DNA of 64,000 nucleotides from Desmodus rotundus (taxonomy: Eukaryota > Chordata > Mammalia > Chiroptera > Phyllostomidae): positions 15,859,171 through 15,923,170 of the forward strand of contig NC_071388.1 in NCBI RefSeq assembly GCF_022682495.2. Reading direction: 5' to 3'. The notes beneath the pieces were generated by a model. That model ran no database searches and had not been told where the DNA came from. It worked only from the letters and a program-made list of their open reading frames with translations. This document shows positions 12,218-24,370 of the stretch, piece by piece. Each line of letters opens with the position of its first letter. The first letter of the stretch is position 1. The position numbers and the translations under genes were made by a program.

Positions 12218-12342
12218 CTTTATTGTCATGGCCACAACTATTGCCAGGGCAGACTGTACTTCACTTAACCTTTCTGCCCGTGCTAAGTAAAGTTTTACAT
12301 TTTCTTCTTCAGATGGCTCCAACAGGTCGGATTTCATAGGAA
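12218..12342 (-). CDS. Candidate internal coding exon, unidentified protein
   Basis: On the minus strand this 125-bp interval has a good acceptor (pyrimidine-rich tract, TATAATAACAG before 12,342) and a good donor (ATAAAG then GTAAAGTGAG after 12,218). Two frames hit stops within about 35 bases; the third is open throughout. Two bases complete a previous codon and 41 codons follow, ending exactly on a codon boundary. The peptide is hydrophilic then mildly hydrophobic and likely helical, with MKSDLLEPSEEENVKLYLAR and ERLSEVQSALAIVVAM. It looks protein-like but I cannot name the gene. Flanking sequence is AT-rich and not a recognised repeat. It could be a real exon of a long-intron gene, a pseudo-exon or chance. 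Confidence 0.4.
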
Positions 12343-13149
12343 CTGTTATTATAGTAAGGAAGAAAATAATCTAATTATACACCTAATTTTATACACTTAA
12401 CCTTATATCATATACCAAAAATCCATTCATATAACCTAATATTAGGTTAACTTGCATCTTGCATAATCAAGAAATGGAGCTTAAGTTTAAGGCCAATATC
12501 TATTTAAGTCAAAGCTAAGTATTTTAAAGAGACAAATTACTCTAAGGAAGAAACAAAAATAGCCCATTGTTTGTACGTAGGTAATCTATGTTTTTCATAG
12601 CTGTGTACCTGGATCCCCTCTAGTACTCTATTTAACTAGCCACACAACACTAAGATGCACAGACAAAAACTTGAGGCTGCTGTGCAAGCCCATGAAATCT
12701 TTGCCTTTTTAAGTCTCTTCTTGTTAGTAGTGAGTTTTAGTTTTGCTGATCTCAGCCTGCAGTTTCATTATGCCCTCCTCCCGTGCTCATTATGAGGTCT
12801 CTTACCTAAAACGTCATGACAGCCCTCGATGGGTCATTCTCTAGTATCTCCTGTCTCTAAACCCTCCCTTGAGCCTGGTTCCCCTCCAGCAAACTCCCGA
12901 TCCTATGCATTAATCAGCTGAACATTTGGAATGTTTCTGTGTGCTGTTTCCACCTCTCTTTTCTGATTCTCTCCTGAATCCGCTGCAGTTTAGTTCCAGC
13001 CCTCAGGGTTGCAGTGAATGGGCTCCATCGAGCTTTTCAATAACCATGTTTCTACATCACATGGAACACGTCAGTGGTGTTTCAGGGACTTTACCACCAC
13101 CTCCTTTTGGAAACAGTCTCCATGACTCCGTTTAGAGAGCCTTCAGGAT
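12343..13149. other. Unassigned sequence, GC-richer from 12,720
   Basis: The left part is AT-rich. From about 12,720 the sequence is pyrimidine-rich and may be the upstream continuation of the L2 that follows, but no diagnostic L2 motif is certain there. Confidence 0.35.
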
Positions 13150-13365
13150 TTCCATCCCACATCGCTTGTTTCTCCTTTTCATTCTCATTGGCCTTTTCTC
13201 TTCTCCTCAGTTTTTAAAACCAGTCCTTTCTCAATATTATCAGGTGATCTAGCATCGTGAGGACTGTGACCAGGTCTGTTTTGTTTACCATTGCATCTCC
13301 CATCCCTGCTGTATGCTCACTGCAGAGCGGAAAATCGATAAATACTGAGAAGGTACTAATAAAGT
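13150..13365 (+). mobile_element. L2 LINE 3' fragment, sense
   Basis: GACCAGGTCTGTTTTGTTTACC, CATTGCATCTCCCATCCCTGC and ATCGATAAATACTGAGAAGG follow the order of the L2 3' end, where a 'gggaccaggtctgttttgttcacc' type phrase precedes the 'caataaatactgttga' type end. Confidence 0.6.
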
Positions 13366-14189
13366 AATTTTAAAATAATGAAAATAAATAAATGTCAATA
13401 TTGTACGTGCTTGTTATCTGAAATACCTCTGAATCAGAGCTTCATCAATGCTACCACAGAAAAGAGAAATTAGGTAATACTTAAAACTACTTTCACCACA
13501 TATTTGTTTCAATAAATAAATTAAAGGCATACTATCAGGATCAAGGCACCCATGGAAGGACTGAATTAAAATAAAAATAAGTTTACATTAAAATACATAT
13601 TTAAATATAGAATTATAAAACTTTGATTTGTTTCTGAAAACACTGCTACATACTTGATTATGGAAAGGTCACAACAGACTTTGAGAACATTAAGAAGTCA
13701 AGGAAATCCATCATTGGTCTTACAGCCTGTAATCAGAACATCATTACAAGCCAAATGAGCATAATTTGTCACTTTGAAAATTCTCAGGTTGAGAACTGGG
13801 TCATTTCAAATACCAATTTTCACAGGGCAAATGGGTCATACAGTCCACCTGTTCTGTGTATTTCTCCCAAATAACTTTCAAAGCAGCCGACTCTCTGTAA
13901 CTATCATTCATTGCTAACGGGACCTCCTGATGTTTCCCCTCACACGGCCTCCATTTATATGTAGGCTTTTCTTTTAAATGTAGAGGAAGAAATATTTGTA
14001 AATGGCTTTTGAGAGCATAGTTTGACAGTGTCTAATAAGTAGGTAAATATGCATGACCTTTCAACTAACATTGTCAGTAACAAGATGTCCAGTTTACTAG
14101 AACTTTCTTTTATAACAATATTAGAATAATAAATAATTTTATGGCACTTTACATGCCCTGAGAATTGTTCATCTCATTCATTTCTTGAA
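13366..14189. other. Unassigned AT-rich sequence
   Basis: No recognised repeat, RNA gene or splice-bounded exon was supported. Confidence 0.35.
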
Positions 14190-14355
14190 AGAGCCTTATC
14201 ATGTAGGTACTATTCTCACACATAGTTTATGGATAATTAAACTAAAGCACTAAGAGGTTAAGTCACCAGAAGTCACACAATTAGTTAGTGGTAGAGCTGG
14301 AACTTGATGCTAGCCAATCTTGCTCTAGAGTCTGTTCTCTTAACTGCCTACACTA
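14190..14355 (-). mobile_element. MIR SINE, antisense
   Basis: CTAAAGCACTAAGAGGTTAAGTCACC, AGAAGTCACACAATTAGTTAG, TGGTAGAGCTGGAACTTGAT and GAGTCTGTTCTCTTAACTGC follow the reverse complement of MIR, where the consensus has gaggttaagtaacttgccca, then gtcacacagctagtaagtgg, then gctcttaaccac. Confidence 0.7.
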
Positions 14356-14370
14356 GACAGTCCCAATAAA

Positions 14371-14386
14371 CACACACACACACACA
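14371..14386. repeat. (CA)8 microsatellite
   Basis: A short uninterrupted CA run. Confidence 0.9.
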
Positions 14387-14533
14387 TTGAATCCAGCCAG
14401 TGGAAGAGAATTAGAAAGCTTTATAATCTTAACTAGGAGTGTGGACTCAAACTTGCTCCCAAATGTACTCGTATTGTTAGCATCAGCAGTAAATTCTTAC
14501 TTACACCAGCGATCAAAATACTGAAGAAGCAGT

Positions 14534-14615
14534 ATTTGGGATCTAATCCTAAGAGCAAATTTATTTGTCTCCACATTTGGGATCTAATCCTAAGAGCAGA
14601 TTTATTTGTCTCCAC
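14534..14615. repeat. Tandem duplication, 41-bp unit x 2
   Basis: The unit starting ATTTGGGATCTAATCC and ending TTTGTCTCCAC occurs twice back to back (14,534-14,574 and 14,575-14,615) with one difference (GCAAAT against GCAGAT). The near identity points to a recent duplication event. Confidence 0.95.
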
Positions 14616-17600
14616 TGCCTCCTTCCAAATTTGTTGAGTGGGGAAATTTCTTCTCTTTTCCCTGGATAAAACCTTCGAGAAGGGTGGGTGATAAGAGAGG
14701 GAAACCATCTTCTCACTTAATTGGTAATGTCTGGATAGCCCTGTATTCTGGAACTGGGAGCTATTTAAAGCTAATTTATTTGTTCACTGCCCATTTTTAT
14801 CAGGTAATTAGAAACCTCGCCTCACTTGCATTAACTTTTCCAGCTGTTGCTTGCTCACTTCTTAATACCTAAGAATCCAGTGGTCTCTCTCCATCTCCAG
14901 TCTGGTCAGTTTTCACTGTTCAATTGGACATAGTCTAAGTCAATCTCTCTCTTCCTCAAAGCATCTCTTCTGCATGGGCCAGACCTGGTCACTGTAAACA
15001 TATTCTCTTAGATAAAATCCAGAAATAGAGAATGGCTACAATTTAGCAGCTACATCCTTTGTTCTAAAACTAGCTCAACCAGCTTGCCCATCTGTGTCCC
15101 TGTAGGCTAGTTACTCAGCAGACTCTACAATCTTCCTCTGACTGCAGCAGACACCTCTCGGCAGTCCTGTCAGAGGCTGATAAGAGAACATAGAACATCA
15201 CAACCCAGTTCTTGGCCTTTGGGTAAAAGAAGAAAAATTCCCAATAGTTTTATCCAAAGAAATGGACTTCAGAAATACCCTTCCACTATAACATCAAGTA
15301 CCACTATAAAATCTGAGTGGGTGCCGATTCAAGGGGATTCCAAGTACGAAGGTTTAGAATAACTGTTTTGAAAATCTGAATCTTACTTAACTTTGGCCTA
15401 TGATGTCTTTTCAACCTTGGGAATTTAGTCAAGTCTGGAAACTATAATGTCCAATTATTCATCCTCAACACCCATATTTGCACAATTTTTAAATCTTATC
15501 TTACAGAAGTAAAGGAGTTTTATATTTCCAGTCATTATTAACTTCAAAACCACTCTCCTTATTTTTATCATATATTTAAAACTCTTGAAAATGTATTTGC
15601 CACTAAAATGGGGACCCACTGAACAAACCTTTAAGAAAGGAGTGGTTTAATATCCTTGATATAGTTTCAGAAAACCGTTTCTGACTATTTCCTGTGTAAT
15701 TAAAGACAAACCACCCAACCTGATGAACTTTACTATCTTTTTTGCACCATAAAGGAGTCTAGCTAAATGCTACAGCTTTATTTGGGTCTCACATTGTATA
15801 ATATAAAATGCACATGTGTTTTGCTGAGTGCTTGGGATCTCTGGAGGTTTCTCATACGTTTCTGGGCTGATTTCCAAGACATCTGCCCCATTTTAATCAG
15901 CCCTTCTTTTTATACTTTGTGTACCAGGGGACCCTGCATAAAATTGCACTCAACAAAAAAGGTTCTGTAGTTTGCGGGCTGACATCTTTTTGTTTTAAAG
16001 ATACTGCTCAAGGTACATTGCATGTATCTGGCTCTTTGTGTGCTGTTTTTCTTTAAATGGACAGAACCTACCCTTTCGCCATTGGACAGAACCTTTCTTG
16101 TCACGTGACTCTTGTAATCCACAGGACCCCCATGCTGTAACCAGCTCTGCCCACTCCTGTAATTCACATCTTTATTTACTTTTGCCATCAACCAAGCACA
16201 TGAAAATGGACTCATTCATAACTGGAAAATCCAAGGGCCCTCGTGAAATTATTTATAAACACTTATTTTCATCCAAACTTGCTGGTTGTTCATTGGGCAT
16301 CTCTGGTCAGAACCGCATCTGGTTGTATTTTAATAAGAGCTTCCTTAAAAGAGAAACACAATAAAAAAGAATGTGTTGTTTTAAAACCACAGCCACTTAT
16401 AGAAATGTTTAATTCCTCCATATGAAATGACCTCCTTTTATTTTAAAATATATTTGTTAAAAATATTAATTGGTAGTAATTGTACCTTATACCATCATTG
16501 AACATGGAGACTAATCATCTTCAAACTCTGTTCTGACTTCTACATACTGTTGAATATTTGCAAAAGCCCATAATATTTATTGTCTATTAACAGTTATACT
16601 GGCTAATATTTGAAGGGTACTTTTTTCATATTTTTCTTTTTGTAAATTATTAATATAAGTTTATTAGTCACTTTCCACTCCCTTACATCTGCTTTCTTAT
16701 GGGAAATCTGCTTGTAAAACTTTAAGTATGTGATGTGGAAATTAAAAAATAAATAAAAAAAAGAAGGCAGGGGCCCACTTGAATCACTTGTAACCAGGCT
16801 GAGTAAAATTATAATCACTCCATTTTAACCCTCTAAAGCACACAGAACTTGTCAAGTAAATAAAAATTCTCCATATTTGCAAATGTATTTAATAATACAG
16901 AGGGCATTCTCTGTATCAATTGTGTTTATTTTAAGCTATGATGAAGTTGTCTAGAAATTGATTTGTACAAAGTTTGAAGTCTGGACTTTCAGAGACCTGA
17001 CCTTTCTGACCTTGCAGGCACAATATCCCCTATACATTTCAAGTCTCATGATAATCCGGTGTGTCATCACACTAATGAGTACATTCACTAAGGAAGCCGG
17101 GTCTAATAAATACCCAAGACACACCAATTAAACATCCTTACACGGCATAATCCCAAAGAAGGGGTAAAGTTTTAATAACTAGAACCAGTTGTGTCATGAC
17201 CTTCTATTCTCTTGGTTTATGCCACATAATAGTTATAGTTGGCTCAAATTAATTTATTTAACACTTGACTTTGAAACGACATCATTACAAAAAGAGGGAA
17301 AATAGAGTGACTGACGCTCTCTCCTCTCAAAGCCCTATATTGCCCATGGCCCACTCGTTACTGGGGATGGATGTCTGATGTTCGGAAAATGTATTTGATA
17401 TAAAAATTAATTGTTTTTTAATTTCCTTTTTTGGTCTGATGAGTACTATATGGGTTAGCACATAAACTCATGGAAATAGTAACTTATAAAGGTATGTGTT
17501 GCAGTATGTATAATTTTAAAATGTTGTTACATGGTAAAATAAAATAGTGTTCCTTTTTAACTAAATGTGGCTATAAAATATGTAATATAATACATGTGAA

Positions 17601-18659
17601 TAAGTAAAATATATTTATAAATCTGTTTCTTTTTCTGAATTTTTCTCAATAATGTTTTAATTCAAAAAGAAATAATTTGTATGTTTAAGATTAAAACTGT
17701 TATCTCACCTACACTTTTGTTTCTGGCAAGGGATTTTTGAAAAATTATACTAATTTCCTTATTAAAAAAAAACTTTAAAAAAGCTTATTTTAGAAAGATA
17801 CACTAAGTCATAAGCCTTATTCCTAACCATTACACAGGTAAGCTTATATATCTGAAGGGATGAAAAAGAGAAAACAAATGTATAGTATCTGCTCAGAAAA
17901 ATCAAGATTTGTGCCCAATAATTCTTTTCATAAACTTACACTAGAGAAGAAGGTACATTTTCCCATCTTAATGATTACTTAATTATAATAATTTCCATTT
18001 ACTATCTTTTATAAACTTTTTTATTACACAATACAAAAACTACCAAAATCAATTACTAAGTAGACAATAAAATTGAAATTAAAATAAGCACTAGAATTCC
18101 CCCAAAGAAAACTTATCTTCCGCCATTCATAATACATTCCAAAAGGTTTTCTCATTTAACAACCACCTAAATTTACACTTTTAAAATTTTTTCAATATAT
18201 TTTTCCCTGGAAGTAAATTTAAAGCTTAGTTAGCATGTACATAAGACACATAAGTTCAAAAGTTTAAGAAACCGATTAGAAGGTAAAAGTGGGACAAGAG
18301 TAGACCTAGAATAAATCCTGGGTCACCCACTGGCACAGAAATGACTGAAATCCCATTGACTATAATAACAGTATTAGTCAAAAAACCACAAATATAAAAG
18401 TAAGGAACTAGCTGTTTTTTGACTTGTGAAACATTGACGTTTTAAAACATCTAGAAGTATGGTTTACTCTTTGAAGTAATTACAAATTCCATCTTTTGTG
18501 TGTACTTTGTTACTTTTAAGAAAATGCCCCCCCCCAAAAAGATATCCTTATGTTTGATATATTTAGAGTTGCAGCTCAGTTTCTGGCAACACTTAGGATT
18601 TTTTCCCAATATTTTATTAAAATATAATAGCCATGAAGATAAATTCATACATTGTAAAG
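14616..18659. other. Unassigned sequence, no supported gene
   Basis: Mixed composition. I examined several short frames at 14,606-14,872, 15,767-15,970, 15,910-16,215 and 16,038-16,364. They overlap on opposite strands and lack splice signals or domain features. The patch at 16,990-17,160 is less AT-rich but unassigned. An A-rich stretch lies at about 16,740-16,760. Confidence 0.35.
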
Positions 18660-18689
18660 TCACCTCTCTACACATTTTCGCAAACAAAA

Positions 18690-19180
18690 ATAACCAGAGT
18701 TAAGGTCAAGAAAAAGAACAGAATTAGTGCCCCAGATTCATTGTCTTATAGTCACCCCAACCTGCTACCCTGCCCTGCCACTCACTCCAAGCACCAACAT
18801 GTCTTCTGAAATAATATGTTACTTTTGGCTGTATTTTTACTGTATAGTAATGTAATCATATCTCATGTGCTTTTATTCTGTCTCTTTCCTTTTCCTCAAC
18901 ATGATATATGGAAAATTCACCCATACTAAGAATATAATTTTAGACCTTTATTTCTCATTGTCGTATTATCACTCATGTGAATGCACCCAAGGTATTTTTC
19001 ATTATAATAATAATTGGCAATCATTCAGTTACCAATGTGGGGCTAGTGAAAATTGTACTCCTATAAATACATCTTTTCCATTTCTGTTGCCAATACATGG
19101 AAGGGTAGAAAAGGTGGGTGGATAGGACAACACAAGTAAACTTTAGAAGATATGGTCAAATAATTTTCCAAAGTGGCTGT
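18690..19180 (-). mobile_element. Old L1 fragment, antisense (probable)
   Basis: The order of phrases fits the antisense 3' portion of an old L1M: CACCCCAACCTGCTACCC, then GTAATGTAATCATATCTCATGTG, then CCTCAACATGATATATGG, then AATTTTCCAAAGTGGCTGTA. Similarity is diffuse and boundaries are approximate. Confidence 0.5.
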
Positions 19181-20124
19181 ATGGGAAAGTTTTAAAATTA
19201 AAAACAAAACTACATTTTCATAATTATATTCTCACAAAGTATTAGTAAATGTAAAGTAAAAGTAGGAACAATTCTGGAAGAAAGATAGCTATTGTAAGAG
19301 TCAAAAGTGATTATGCCTGAAATTGAGTCTGATGAACAAGCTCATTGAGGGTGAAGCTGTTGAGTGTCTGAACAGAAAGCAGTTTATGACCACGGAGCGC
19401 ATGAGTTTGAAGACCCTCTAACATGAATCTGAGCTAAGTCCCAACTGATCTCAAAAGGAGCCACCATGGAACAGAGCCACATCTAGAATACATTACAGAT
19501 ACATATGATTTTAGGCAGCCATGGTTATCAATTTATAGACGTAAATCTAAAAATAAAACACTAGTTGTAAACATATGTATGTTTAAGAATGCGTTTAGAG
19601 TTACACTCTATATCTATAAAAGATTCAGCTGTCATTTTCATTTGCTATGTGCTACTATCATATTTCTGAAAAATGCCTTATTATTTTTGTATATGCATAT
19701 TACTCTAAGAATATTGTGTCATTTGTCCACTTTGACTGAGTGCTGACCCCTCTATCACCTCTGACAAACACATCTGTAAGTGTAGTCTACTCACAGTTAT
19801 CCCTCCCCCTCGAAATCATAAGCTCCTTCTGCAAAAATAGGCTACAGAGGTGTTAAATGACAGCATGTAGTGAACAGTTTCCCCAAAACTACATTTTATT
19901 TGCTCTTCCTAGAACCAGCCTAGGTTTTTTAATATTGATTTATTTCATTAAAAGTTCCTTGGGAACAGGGACAATTTGTTTAAATCTTAACACTCTAGGT
20001 ATTTACTACAATGAAACACTGGCAAGAAATAGGGGCATGAGATAGGGACACTTATTTTAATATTAACTCTTCCTAACAAGTAATCTTCCCAACTTTAATT
20101 TGCTCCAGAGCCTTCAATTATTTG
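19181..20124. other. Unassigned sequence
   Basis: AT-rich. The part at about 19,850-20,030 (AAAGTTCCTTGGGAACAGGGAC) may be a very diverged L2 3' fragment, but I would not call it firmly. Confidence 0.35.
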
Positions 20125-20296
20125 TTTTCAACAACTGCTGTGCATTCGAATTACCTGAAATCTTTAAAAAATATAGTTATGCCCAGGTCTGCATGCAAGA
20201 CCAAATAAATGTTCATCGGTAGGGGGAGTCCATGCCTCAATGTTTTTAAGCATTCCCAGGGTAATTACAGGAAGCAGATGATTTTGAGAACTACTG
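20125..20296 (+). mobile_element. MER5-like hAT MITE
   Basis: TGTGCATTCGAATTACCTG, TATGCCCAGGTCTGCATGC, AGCATTCCCAGGGTAATTAC and GATTTTGAGAACTACTGA match the order and wording of MER5A/B elements, whose right end reads roughly AGTTTGAGAACCACTG. The copy is old and the left inverted repeat is eroded. Confidence 0.65.
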
Positions 20297-20614
20297 AATG
20301 AAGCCATCAGCCAAGTCTTTCAAGTCCTCAAATCCACCATAGTTAAAGCAGAGAATGTTCAATTACTCTTGTAAATTAGTATAGTAAGAACGTCTTGTCT
20401 TTTCTTGCTTTCAACAAATCCCAACCTTAAAGCATCCCTTTGGCACATGAAGTCATTAGCATTTCCCATATCTCATAGAAACTTACTTCCTGGTTTTATT
20501 CTTCTCTCCACAAATTCCTAATCTTAGCTATGTTGTTTTTGTCAGCAGTGTGACCCTAACAAACTAAATTAGCCCTCTTAAAAGCATTGATATTCTGTTT
20601 GTAATATTTTATGG

Positions 20615-20643
20615 GTATATATATATATACATATATATATATC
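20615..20643. repeat. (TA)n microsatellite with central C
   Basis: TATATATATATATACATATATATATAT is an imperfect TA repeat. Confidence 0.9.
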
Positions 20644-20984
20644 TCAGCAGTAAATATTTTTCTGCTTTCTCATATTTTAACCTTAGCTAGTAAATATTCT
20701 AGTAATTTTATATTATGATCATATACTTTAAACATTACACATCAAGAGTTAATTTTATATCTCTAATTGCTGCATCATTAAAATGAAAAGGTGAGATTAT
20801 GGAGTTTTTAGGACTTACTTGGGTTTTTATTTACTTTCTGTTATTTTCCCAGTTTAGTCTCATTATAGTAAATGGAACTTTGACATCCAAGTCACCGTCC
20901 GTAACAACTGTGGCATTCTTTTACAGACAACAGATTAAGGATACAACATAGCCTTGAACATGTATGCTCTGCTCATCTACACTC

Positions 20985-21200
20985 AATCCATATGAAATTC
21001 TCCACATTTCACACTTGCAGCTTTTTAAGACTTTGCTTAGATGTCACTTCTGTTTAGTGCATTTCCTGAAAGAGGAAAGAGGTTTCTACCCTCACCAAGT
21101 TTCTTCAACCCATTTCCCTAGCACCAAATCTCCTGCAGCTGGCTGCTCCTGTGCATTCTCACGGCATCCCTTTCCTACCCCTCCCATGAAACTCACTGCG
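20985..21200 (+). mobile_element. Possible L2 LINE fragment
   Basis: GCTTAGATGTCACTTCTG followed by GCATTTCCTGAAAGAGG resembles the L2 phrase 'ctcagctcaaatgtcacctcctc' and 'ccttccctga'. A 128-codon plus-strand frame from 20,964 overlaps it. I read that frame as chance in decayed repeat sequence. Confidence 0.35.
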
Positions 21201-21277
21201 CAGCAAAACAGATCACCCTTGTTCCCCACTCCTGTACAGGAGAACTGCAGTAGCTCTGTTATTCACAGTACGTGGGA

Positions 21278-21545
21278 GGCAGCACAGCACCGAGACTGGG
21301 AGACCGGCTTCTGGAGTCAAACCACAAGCATTTTTATCGCAGCTTCATAATTTATCATTTCCATGACCCAGGGAAATTATTTAACCATGGTGTCTCTGAA
21401 TTTCCTCTTCTGTAAAATGGAAATAATAAATTAATGCCTGCCTCACAGAGTTGGAGTACTGAATTCGTAAAATCATTTCTATAAAGTAGTAGCAGAGGAC
21501 CGAAGATAGAGTAACTTCTCAAAAACTGCGAGCTATTATTATATT
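21278..21545 (+). mobile_element. MIR SINE, sense, nearly full length
   Basis: The element runs GGCTTCTGGAGTCAAACCAC, AGCTTCATAATTTATCATTT, CATGACCCAGGGAAATTATTTAACC, GAATTTCCTCTTCTGTAAAATGG, AAATAATAAATTAATGCCTGCC and CTCACAGAGTTGGAGTACTG. This is the MIR order from the tRNA-like head through the conserved core to the 3' part. Confidence 0.85.
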
Positions 21546-21689
21546 CCTATTTTTAGCAGCAATAGTGCCATGGAAGAAATGCACAATCGATACTGGTTCA
21601 AAGAACTATCTGTGTTGCACTATTGAATATAAATATAAAAGTATGGTGTCATAATTTGATTGTAAAGATTATTATAAAAACTGTTACTT

Positions 21690-21890
21690 TTCCCAGACTA
21701 CTGCTTTCACAGAAAAGCAATGTTCCACAAAACACTCTGAGCAAGTGGCTGAGAAGGTTTGGACAAGGCCTACATACGTCCTAATAGGAAACACAGTGCC
21801 CCGCCCATCGAGTTGCAAGTGCCAATCTCCATCAAGATCGTAACTAAAGGACATTTTTACGAAGATGTTGGCTTTCCAGTGCATTAGAGG
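21690..21890. other. CpG-containing unassigned segment
   Basis: Within very AT-rich surroundings this 200-bp stretch has five or more CpGs. It is open for 66 codons on the minus strand (YDLDGDWHLQLDGRGTVF within it). On the plus strand a good acceptor (TTACTTTTCCCAG) precedes it and AGAG then GTATGA follows, but all three plus frames carry stops. No exon call is justified. Confidence 0.3.
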
Positions 21891-22464
21891 TATGACAGCA
21901 ATTGTGTGTGAAGTAATAGCCTAAATTCAACAGCTAAAACAAAATTGGGTTGGAGGCGATTTATAATATAAATTTTATCAAAGCCAATTCAAAGGGAGCA
22001 AAACATTAATGCATATTCTCAAACAGACACATGACAAAATTTATAGATGCTATTCAGAATCATGAAGCACATTGATAACTGGTATAATGGAGATGAGTAT
22101 CTCAGCTGAAGCTACCTTATCTATAACCCGAGATGAGAGTAAAACGGTAAGATTTCATGTCATGTGAAAATATGTGGTCCGGGCTTACAGTGAAAATAGC
22201 CATCACACTAACCCTCACTGAGCACTAAAGCATTTTATCAGTTCAGAGACTTCATGTTAAAAATATTTGTTTCTTACCACCAGCGAGATGTGTCGCAGTG
22301 CAAACTAATATGCACTTTCTTGTTGTTGGGGACTTCAACTATCATAAAGTCACTAAATAATCCTCTAAGAGAATTAACATGGTACGGTAGATATAAACAT
22401 CAGTTAAAATAATTTGTTTAATATTTCATTAGTATCAATGCTGAGTTATCATTTTCTCAATATT
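21891..22464. other. Unassigned AT-rich sequence
   Basis: No gene or repeat recognised. Confidence 0.35.
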
Positions 22465-22860
22465 GACCCATCTGTTTATTCAGAAAGATTACTACATGAC
22501 TACTATGTGTCACTGGCCACTCTAGGCACTGGGGACCAGTTATAAACAATATTAAGATAAAAGCATTTTCTGTAGTCACAGAAATTATATCTAATGAGGC
22601 AGGATGAGTGCTGACTGATGAATCACTACCATATATGTTCTGTCTGATGGTGATAAATATTATGCCAAAAAAGAGGGATGGAGATAAGAAATAGTGTAAG
22701 ACTCAGGGGGGGTTGTCACAGAGAAGTAACATCTCAATAGAGATCTGAGGGAGGAATGAAGGGACCACATTATGAAAGTACATAGAAAAAAGCCTTTCAT
22801 CAGAAGTTTTGAAAGCGCAGAGGCCCTAAGATAGGAATGGAAATAAACGGCACGCAGTTG
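22465..22860 (-). mobile_element. L2 LINE 3' region, antisense
   Basis: TGTTTATTCAGAAAGATTAC, GACTACTATGTGTCACTGGCC, CTCTAGGCACTGGGGACC, GATGGTGATAAATATTATGCC and GCGCAGAGGCCCTAAGATAGG are degraded versions of the reverse-complemented L2 3' region in the right order over nearly 400 bp. Confidence 0.65.
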
Positions 22861-23889
22861 TCCCACAAAGAGAGTGTGGCCACCACAGTCATCGGCATAC
22901 TCATAATGTATATATGCTAAAAGAATTTTTAATTTTATTCACTGCAATGCACACAACAGTAAGATTTAATAAGGTTTAGGTGACAATGAAAACAAGTTAT
23001 TGTAAAGTGTTTACTTCTGCGTCAACATTCCTCATTCCATTTTTCCTACTAAACAAACCCCATGACAAGAGAATAGAATGGGTTCTCACTTCTATAACAT
23101 GCTGAGATTATATGCTACAAGGGGGTAATTCTGCGAAGAGACACATTCAACTACTACCTATTTACAGAAGCAACTATATAGTCGTGTCCCATAAAAGATA
23201 AGAGGAAATTAGACCTCACATCAAAACCTTTTTTCCTCCTACCAGCACAGTCCTTTATTTTGCTGAAGTTCAACACTAGGGGATAATACCTAGGAAAGGA
23301 ATGAAAACTGAGTTTGCATCATTAGAAAATGTAATTCAATTCATCTTTTTTTTCAAATGTGAAAATATAGGGTTGTGTGAGTTGGGTTTGAGATTATAGC
23401 TTGTTTTCCTCAAAATTGGAGCTGAAGTACTCATGGACAGAGGAAGGTATGTAAAAAAATGCCTTGTTCACATATTTGATGTGGCTGCAGAATACTACAG
23501 GATTCTTTTAAAAAACACATGTGTGTACACCCATCACACACTCCTAAGAAAGACCACAGTGATAGCTGTGTAATAAGAGAACATTCCTGAATTACCCACA
23601 ACTATGCTACAGTTTAAGGCCTTGGACATGGATGAAATGTGTGCCTTTCTCCGTGTGGCCTTCTCCCTGCTTGCCGGAACAACGGCTTCCTACTTCAAAT
23701 AATGTTTGTGATATTGTTTTGGAATGTACTACAAACCACCATCAATATGTTAATCTTCTGTAAAACAATGCAAAGAATCTATGAGAAAACAAAGGATTGA
23801 GTAAAAGCTCATCTTTAGGCACACACCATCTATGAGATCTTCAACACAGCAAGTAATTAATTGCCGTTTATTAAATAAATAAGATGTAT
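22861..23889. other. Unassigned sequence, right part possibly LTR-related
   Basis: Mostly AT-rich. The part at 23,610-23,700 (GGCCTTGGACATGGATGAAATG, then GTGTGGCCTTCTCCCTGCTTG) is GC-richer and reads like an old LTR head, perhaps linked to the MLT1-like segment downstream. I could not fix its family. Confidence 0.3.
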
Positions 23890-24370
23890 CTGTTAGTCAC
23901 AGGGAGGCAAATCTATTTTACTTCCCCTGCCATGGTCTCTTCCTGCCGACTCTTTTTAAAAATGGGAAGCATCAAGAGTGATGCCGTGCAGCTTCGATGT
24001 CTGGGTGGTAAGAGTCGTACGGCTTTTGCCATTGCTCACTGCAAGAGTCCTGGTTGGCACCTAGCTGTCACTTTGTGAGGAAGTCTGAGTAGTGACGAGG
24101 AGGAGCCAGTGTGAAGGACTTATGAGGACCCTGCCACAACCCCCCCCCCCCCCCGCGCTGATTTCTCTCAGCAGTGGCAGCAAGAGTCAGACATTTAAAC
24201 GATGTTGTTTGGGGACCCTGTAGGCATTCCAGTGCCTGTTTGATGAAGAGAGAAGGAAGTTCCTAATCCACCAACAGAAGTATGAGGAACAATGAATTGT
24301 TTTTCTTATTAGCTATGAAGTTTGGGTCTGTTTTGTCATGGACCCACAGGTAACAGGAATAGCCGATGAG
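23890..24370 (+). mobile_element. MLT1-like LTR (ERVL-MaLR), degraded
   Basis: ATGCCGTGCAGCTTCGATG, TTTTGCCATTGCTCACTGC, CTGTCACTTTGTGAGGAAGTC and AGGAGGAGCCAGTGTGAAGG follow the MLT1 order, where the consensus has 'gctgccatgctgtgaggaagc' and a 'gagaggcc' block. The right part holds a C15 run and a weak match to the 'ctaagttttggggt' type end. Internal proviral sequence is absent, so this would be a solo LTR remnant. Confidence 0.5.
24140..24154. repeat. Poly-C tract (C15)
   Basis: Fifteen consecutive C followed by GCGCTG. Such tracts are length-unstable and error-prone in sequencing. Confidence 0.95.

Noticed and set aside
20964..21350. 128-codon plus-strand frame
   Set aside because: It runs across a possible L2 fragment and into the start of a MIR element, with no splice sites or recognisable domain.
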